Assembly: GCA_016935935.1 (NCBI GenBank)
Contig: JAFGPZ010000179.1
Coordinates: 1 to 10,383, forward strand
Source: Deltaproteobacteria bacterium
GTDB taxonomy: Bacteria > Desulfobacterota > Syntrophia > Syntrophales > UBA2210
DNA length: 10,383 bases
Direction: 5' to 3'
Shown one piece after another: positions 6,763 through 10,383 of this stretch; position 1 is the stretch's first letter; each line of letters opens with the position of its first letter. A model generated the notes under the pieces. It searched no databases, was not told the origin of the DNA, and worked only from the letters and a program-made list of their open reading frames with translations. Position numbers and translations under genes: made by a program.

Positions 6763-7239
6763 CTAACCCTCCTCCCGGGCAAAGCACGAACAGGTACCGC
6801 GCAGCATCGTTTTGACCTTTTTGTAAGCAGTCAGCGAGGCAACAACGGGGCAGAAGGAGGATATGTTCGTACCCCCCGTCCCCTGGGCGAAGGGAAGCCC
6901 CTCATCCTCCCAGAGCATCGTCCCGCCGATGACGTTATACACCCGCCTGAACCCCATCCGCGCCATCATCTTCTGGACAATGCTGCTCCGTCCCCCTACC
7001 TTGCAGTAGACCACATAGGTCTTCTCCCGATCCATCATTCCCAGCCGGGCCTTGAAGAACCGGGAAAAGAGACTCACATTGATGGCCCCCTGCAGGTGCA
7101 GCCCCCGGTACTCCATGGGAGTGCTCACGTCGAGAATAACCAGATCCTCTTTGTCCTCTGTCGATATCAGCTCCCACGCCTCGGCGGGAAAGATATTTTT
7201 CGATACCTGAACATCCGTTTTTTCAACCGCTTCGTACAT
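6763..7239 (-). CDS. Rhodanese-domain sulfurtransferase with cysteine-containing C-terminal tail
   Basis: This 158-residue protein carries a single rhodanese domain at about residues 15-118. Hallmarks are VILDVSTPMEYRGLHLQGAINV (34-55) and the active-site loop YCKVGGRS (78-85), with Cys79 as the persulfide-carrying residue. There is no signal peptide, so it is probably cytoplasmic and moves sulfane sulfur between thiol acceptors. The roughly 40-residue tail beyond the domain contains three more cysteines (130, 150, 152, the last two as CSC) in a basic context, which could act as a second sulfur relay or a metal site. The ATG at 7237-7239 has CGGAGGT seven bases upstream. It follows the ECF sigma gene on the same strand after 137 bases, so it may be its target or operon partner. 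Confidence 0.9.
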   Translation of the reverse strand: MYEAVEKTDVQVSKNIFPAEAWELISTEDKEDLVILDVSTPMEYRGLHLQGAINVSLFSRFFKARLGMMDREKTYVVYCKVGGRSSIVQKMMARMGFRRVYNVIGGTMLWEDEGLPFAQGTGGTNISSFCPVVASLTAYKKVKTMLRGTCSCFAREEG

Positions 7240-7376
7240 ACTGACTACCTCCGTACTTTTTTCTTTTGCTCTTTAGACGAAGGAGGGCACGAAAAGGATA
7301 CATGCGCGGCTCATTTTTTTACATGAAAGGCCCCGTAAGGGGAATGAAACGGGCGGCGTGACAGTCGGGCAGGCCG
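7240..7376 (-). other. Spacer between sigma factor and rhodanese genes
   Basis: No gene is supported here. On the - strand, CCCC-TTAC-GGGG (within about 7331-7346) can form a short stem but lacks a U-tract. A CGTCTAA word (7279-7273) resembles the -10 of ECF promoters, but I see no matching GGAAC -35. The rhodanese may have its own promoter or be read through from the sigma gene. Confidence 0.35.
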
Positions 7377-7991
7377 TTACCGATCGTCAGACGGGGGTTT
7401 TGACGCTATGCCGGCGGGTTTCCGGTCACAGGCAAAGACGTTTTCTTCGTTGCGGTAAAAGACACAGCCTTTCTCGAGGGCCGTCCTGAGTTTTGCCCGG
7501 GCACGGTGCAGGCGGATCTTCGCGTTATTCAGTGAAATCTCAAGGACGTCGGCTATTTCCTCGTTGGACAATCCCTCCAGTTCGCTGAGCACGATGACCG
7601 TTCGGTCGTCGGGCGGCAGCCTGTCGATGAACTCCTTGACGCAGTCGCTCATTTCCCTGCGGATAAGGGTCCTATCGGAGGCCTCGTCATCATGATCGGC
7701 CGGATCGGGCAGGCATGCCGCGTCGACGGCCTCTTCCAGCGGGAACAGTTCCTTCGTATATCTGTACGCGGCGGATCGTCTGCTGTCGATGGCGGCGTTG
7801 GTCGCTATCCGGTAAATCCAGGTCGAGAGCTTCGACTGTCCCCGAAAGTCTCCCAGGTTGCGATGGACCCTGTCGAAGACCTCCTGGGCGATATCCTCGG
7901 CATCGGTCGCGCCGACCACCCGCGTCAGATACCGAACGATTTTCGGATGATATTCATCATAAATCGTTCTGAAATCATATTCATCGGTCAT
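7377..7991 (-). CDS. ECF-type sigma-70 family RNA polymerase sigma factor
   Basis: This 204-residue sigma factor directs RNA polymerase to alternative promoters. Region 2 spans about residues 7-72 (YDEYHPKIVRYL, ATDAEDIAQEVFDRVH, KLSTWIYRIATNAAID). Region 4 spans about 118-172 (FIDRLPPDDRTVIVLSELEGLSNEEIADVLEIS, then NNAKIRLHRARAKLR as the -35 recognition helix). Between them lies an acidic linker. A tail of about 30 residues after region 4 has cysteines at 176 and 188 (GCVFYRNEENVFACDRK), longer than a minimal ECF factor. I chose the ATG at 7991 because GGGAGGGT lies six bases upstream and the protein then starts directly before region 2; an upstream ATG at 8075 would add 28 residues unlike the family. 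No anti-sigma factor is adjacent, so activity may be controlled through the tail or by transcription. Confidence 0.92.
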   Translation of the reverse strand: MTDEYDFRTIYDEYHPKIVRYLTRVVGATDAEDIAQEVFDRVHRNLGDFRGQSKLSTWIYRIATNAAIDSRRSAAYRYTKELFPLEEAVDAACLPDPADHDDEASDRTLIRREMSDCVKEFIDRLPPDDRTVIVLSELEGLSNEEIADVLEISLNNAKIRLHRARAKLRTALEKGCVFYRNEENVFACDRKPAGIASKPPSDDR

Positions 7992-8082
7992 GGTGACACC
8001 CTCCCCCGGGGTATGTCTTTGTGGCAGCCATTCTACCACGGAATACCTTCCTTTTCCATTCCCCATATCCCCCATAAAATCC

Positions 8083-8110
8083 TTGACTTTTAATATATTG
8101 GGAGTATTAT
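8083..8110 (+). promoter_or_regulatory. Sigma-70-like promoter reading rightward
   Basis: TTGACT (8083-8088) and TATTAT (8105-8110) are separated by 16 bases, close to the housekeeping consensus, with an AT-rich spacer. It points away from the sigma gene and towards the terminator at 8207, with no protein gene between. Transcription would start near 8117. Confidence 0.55.
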
Positions 8111-8116
8111 CAAATT

Positions 8117-8237
8117 CACTTTTGCTCTGTGTTTCACAACCCGTATCAGGAGTCCTAATTCTTTAACGTCAAAAAAGAGGGATTTATGGTCTGATTCAAA
8201 AACACACCCCGATTCACATCAAGTGGCGGGGTTTTTT
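8117..8237 (+). ncRNA. Candidate small RNA of about 120 nt
   Basis: This interval is bounded by a good sigma-70-like promoter and a strong intrinsic terminator, and contains no real open frame. The only start with a ribosome-site-like GAGGGA is ATG GTC TGA at 8186-8194, a two-codon frame. I recognise no known RNA family. It could instead be the remains of a lost gene, with the terminator serving read-through from elsewhere. The 5' end is an estimate from the -10 position. Confidence 0.4.
8207..8237 (+). terminator. Intrinsic terminator
   Basis: CCCCG (8207-8211) pairs with CGGGG (8227-8231), with an inner CAC/GTG helix (8215-8217/8223-8225) around a five-base loop, followed at once by six T (8232-8237). 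This is a textbook rho-independent signal on the + strand. The - strand read has a TGTGTTTTTG run after the stem, so it may work both ways. Confidence 0.8.
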
Positions 8238-8266
8238 ATTGTGCAAGGCGACGAATAAATCGAATT

Positions 8267-8310
8267 AATACGGGAAGTGTCCCTGGTTTTCCTGGCTTTC
8301 ACTGGTTTTC
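8267..8310 (+). repeat. Dispersed repeat copy 3 with three short tandem units
   Basis: AATACGGGAAGTGTCCC (8267-8283) matches 5236-5220 on the other strand over 17 bases. It continues into GGGAAGTGTCCCTG plus a T-rich arm, as in copy 1 at 3276. It then runs into three imperfect units of 9-10 bases: CCTGGTTTT, CCTGGCTTT and CACTGGTTTT (8282-8309). The copy marks the left border of the AT-rich foreign gene. The tandem units could be a binding site or part of the repeat family. Confidence 0.7.
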
Positions 8311-8367
8311 ATGTACATGTTTAAAGAGATGTCATGCGTTTAATAAATTTTCCATAACGGAGTTATT

Positions 8368-10314
8368 ATGTGTATTAGATATTTAGACGAAATGCAGAAT
8401 CCAGATTTCTTATCGCCGTTATTATATGAAATAGAAGCTAAAAGATCTGAAGCGAGAAGAAAAGCAAACCAATTTATCTATAAAACAGTTATTGAAGCTG
8501 ATTTAGAAGAATATTTGGCTAAAGAATGGGATATATCAAAAAAAAATAAGAAGAGTTATCGGTTAAAGAAATTCAAGAGCCACGATATTGCACTAGAGGA
8601 TAGGGTTTGGTGTTTAGTTGAAAAAATGGGATATCACACAATGAATGGTGATAAATTTGTTATTACATATGAACGTGATGATAATAGTCAAGGCAAAAAG
8701 CAAATTGATGTTTTTGGTTGTGATGAAGAAACTGCATTAGTCATTGAATGTAAATCAAAAAAAGATCGAGGAAGAAAATCTCTGCAAAAGGATCTCCACG
8801 AAACCATATATCTTCAAGAGTTTATTAGAAAATCCATTTATAAACACTACACAAACAAGCCTTTACCAAAAATCATTTGGATCTATGCTACGAACAACAT
8901 CATATGGTCTGAACCTGATGTTGAAAGAGCACTTTCAGGTAACATAATCATAATAACAGAAAACGAACTTCAATATTTTGAGACTTTCATTAAACATATG
9001 GGTCCCGCAGGAAAATATCAGATTCTTGCCGAATTTTTAAAAAATCAAAAGGTAGCGGGACTGCCAGAAGTTAAGATTCCATGTATTAAAGGTAAAATTG
9101 GGGGTGAAGTCTTCTATAGTTTTGTGACAACGCCAAGGATTCTTTTAAAAATTGCATTTGTCAATCATCAGGCTTTAAATCATCCTGATGGCAGACCGGC
9201 TTATCAAAGAATGATTTCATCTGCGAGGATCAATGAAATTGGGAAATACATCATTAATGGTGGATATTTTCCAACCAATATAATTGTAAATTTTTTAAAC
9301 CCTCCAAATTTCCAATATCTTCCAAACAAAGAAAATACAGATCCCATGATAAAATTTGGATGGATTGCGCTACCTAAAAAGTTTAGAAGCGCATGGATAA
9401 TTGATGGACAACATCGTCTGTATGGCTATTCAAAATTAGACGACAAATATTTGGATCAAAGCCTGCTTGTTCTTGGGTTTGAAAAAATGGATACAAGGAA
9501 AGAGGCAGATCTTTTTATAACGATTAATCACAAACAAAAAAGTGTACCAAAAAGTCTGCTGGTCAGCCTATTGGCAGATATACGCTTGGGCTCTGATGAT
9601 CCAAAAACAGCATTGTCTGCATTAGCTTCAGCAGTTGTTAGGACATTATATTCAGACAATACAAGTCCTTTATTTAGACGATATAGTCTGCCAGGTGTAC
9701 CTCCATCACCAAGTCAAAACTTAACTATTTCAGAGACAGTCAATGGTTTTAATAGATCTATGCTTTTGGGTAAGATCATCCATGGCACAATTGTGCCGGG
9801 GCCACTTAGTGCAGCAACCGATACTGAAACGATACAACGTGCCCGCCTTGTATTAAATGAGTATTTTGAGGCAATAAGAAAAACAAATCCCGAAAGGTGG
9901 GAACGGGGGAAAACAGCATATATATGTGTAAACCCCGGAATACGAGCACATTTGTCTTTATTGAGTGAGATCATTAAATACCTAGAACTGAAGAAAAATA
10001 TAGATTTTCAGCTGCTAAATGAGCGGGATTTTATAAAAATGGTTCTTGGCATTGCAAAACCAGTTATAAAATACATCAAAAATGCAAGTGACAATGAGAT
10101 TTATGAAAGTTTCTCAAGAAAATTTGGAGAAGGTGGTGTTAAAGAGTATTTTTACAAAATGTGTGAAATCGTAAGTGAAGAATTTAGCGATTTTGGATCC
10201 GACGAATTTAAAGATTTTATGGTAAAAAGAGATGACGAACGTGTTGCCGAGGCCGATCAATTTATTATAAAACTTACAAATGATATTTCTAATTATGTAA
10301 TTAGTCCCCCCTGA
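8368..10314 (+). CDS. PD-(D/E)XK nuclease-DGQHR (DndB-like) fusion protein
   Basis: This 648-residue protein joins two recognisable parts. Residues about 70-210 resemble a Mrr/Holliday-resolvase-type PD-(D/E)XK nuclease: VEKMGYHTMNGDKF (84-97), KQIDVFG with Asp114 (111-117) and LVIECKSKK with Glu127 and Lys129 (124-132), spaced as catalytic residues. Residues about 240-560 form a DGQHR domain: PAYQRMISSARINEIGKYI (277-295), SAWIIDGQHRLYGY (341-354) and LFITINHKQKSVPKSLL (382-398). DGQHR proteins include DndB, a regulator in phosphorothioate DNA modification, and are related to ParB/sulfiredoxin folds. The remaining C-terminal part is helical and unassigned. No dnd, ssp or dpd partner is in the window. 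The ATG at 8368 follows GGAG at 8359-8362. The gene is far AT-richer than its neighbours, which indicates horizontal transfer. A role in phage or plasmid defence is inferred. Confidence 0.85.
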   Translation: MCIRYLDEMQNPDFLSPLLYEIEAKRSEARRKANQFIYKTVIEADLEEYLAKEWDISKKNKKSYRLKKFKSHDIALEDRVWCLVEKMGYHTMNGDKFVITYERDDNSQGKKQIDVFGCDEETALVIECKSKKDRGRKSLQKDLHETIYLQEFIRKSIYKHYTNKPLPKIIWIYATNNIIWSEPDVERALSGNIIIITENELQYFETFIKHMGPAGKYQILAEFLKNQKVAGLPEVKIPCIKGKIGGEVFYSFVTTPRILLKIAFVNHQALNHPDGRPAYQRMISSARINEIGKYIINGGYFPTNIIVNFLNPPNFQYLPNKENTDPMIKFGWIALPKKFRSAWIIDGQHRLYGYSKLDDKYLDQSLLVLGFEKMDTRKEADLFITINHKQKSVPKSLLVSLLADIRLGSDDPKTALSALASAVVRTLYSDNTSPLFRRYSLPGVPPSPSQNLTISETVNGFNRSMLLGKIIHGTIVPGPLSAATDTETIQRARLVLNEYFEAIRKTNPERWERGKTAYICVNPGIRAHLSLLSEIIKYLELKKNIDFQLLNERDFIKMVLGIAKPVIKYIKNASDNEIYESFSRKFGEGGVKEYFYKMCEIVSEEFSDFGSDEFKDFMVKRDDERVAEADQFIIKLTNDISNYVISPP

Positions 10315-10334
10315 AAAACAGGACTTTATAAAGT
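10303..10334 (+). terminator. Weak hairpin and palindrome at the end of the DGQHR gene
   Basis: CCTG-AAAAA-CAGG (10310-10322) overlaps the stop codon and could extend through AGTC/GACT with a bulge. Directly after it lies a perfect 12-base palindrome ACTTTATAAAGT (10323-10334), then T-rich sequence. This may be a weak terminator. Confidence 0.3.
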
Positions 10335-10346
10335 ATTTTGTCATTT

Positions 10347-10359
10347 TGTTCTTTGAAAA
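10347..10359 (+). promoter_or_regulatory. boxA-like antitermination motif near the window edge
   Basis: TGTTCTTTGAAAA, within TGTTCTTTGAAAACTGAAG, resembles the boxA element (E. coli TGCTCTTTAACA) that recruits Nus factors in rRNA leaders and spacers and in some CRISPR leaders. The window ends 24 bases later, so the element it would serve is not visible. Confidence 0.4.
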
Positions 10360-10383
10360 CTGAAGATAAATGTGGATGAGGTA

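Noticed and set aside
7265..7300. ECF-type promoter for the rhodanese (CGTCTAA as -10)
   Set aside because: No GGAAC-like -35 occurs at the right spacing and the sigma gene's own leader lacks the same motif.
6625..7326. 233-codon open frame on the + strand opposite the rhodanese
   Set aside because: Proline/histidine-rich antisense translation with no domain; the rhodanese on the other strand has an active-site loop and a strong ribosome site.
7992..8075. Upstream ATG giving a 232-residue sigma factor
   Set aside because: The added 28 residues do not resemble the family, and the internal ATG at 7991 has a strong GGGAGGGT ribosome site at proper spacing.
8282..8309. CRISPR-like tandem repeats
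   Set aside because: Only three adjacent imperfect units of 9-10 bases with no spacers.

Overview
The window looks like chromosomal DNA of a Gram-negative bacterium. Two exported periplasmic binding proteins with Sec signal peptides, a KefB/YbaL-type antiporter and an ECF sigma factor all fit that. Gene style and dispersed repeats suggest, but do not prove, an anaerobic deltaproteobacterium (Desulfobacterota). Most genes are moderately GC-rich. The last gene and several intergenic stretches are clearly AT-rich (38 of 60 bases are G/C at 3661-3720, but 16 of 60 at 8461-8520), so the right end looks acquired.

Layout. (1) 188-3098 is a tight three-gene + strand operon: solute-binding protein, DAACS/SDF-family secondary symporter, and a second, paralogous solute-binding protein, joined by two ATGA stop/start overlaps. 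(2) 3331-5219 holds a small secreted cysteine-containing protein whose stop overlaps the start of a CPA2 cation:proton antiporter with a C-terminal NAD-binding RCK domain. (3) 5415-6581 is an AAA_14/DUF4143 ATPase behind an AT-rich, palindrome-rich leader. (4) 6763-7991 on the - strand holds an ECF sigma factor followed by a rhodanese. (5) 8083-8237 is a promoter-terminator pair with no real ORF, a candidate small RNA. (6) 8368-10314 is an AT-rich fusion of a Mrr-like PD-(D/E)XK nuclease domain to a DGQHR (DndB-like) domain. (7) The right edge carries a boxA-like antitermination motif, perhaps the leader of an rRNA operon or CRISPR array beyond the window.

Three copies of a short repeat (core GGGAAGTGTCCC) lie at region borders: 3276 (+), 5220 (-) and 8267 (+). 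The last two share 17 identical bases in inverted orientation around regions 3-5.

The strongest candidate for an undescribed system is the SBP-symporter-SBP operon. DAACS symporters are classically independent of binding proteins. Here the symporter is translationally coupled to two of them and has lost the hallmark NMDGT and TM8 substrate-binding residues, which suggests an SBP-fed secondary transporter analogous to TRAP systems. The second candidate is the nuclease-DGQHR fusion, possibly a stand-alone defence gene.
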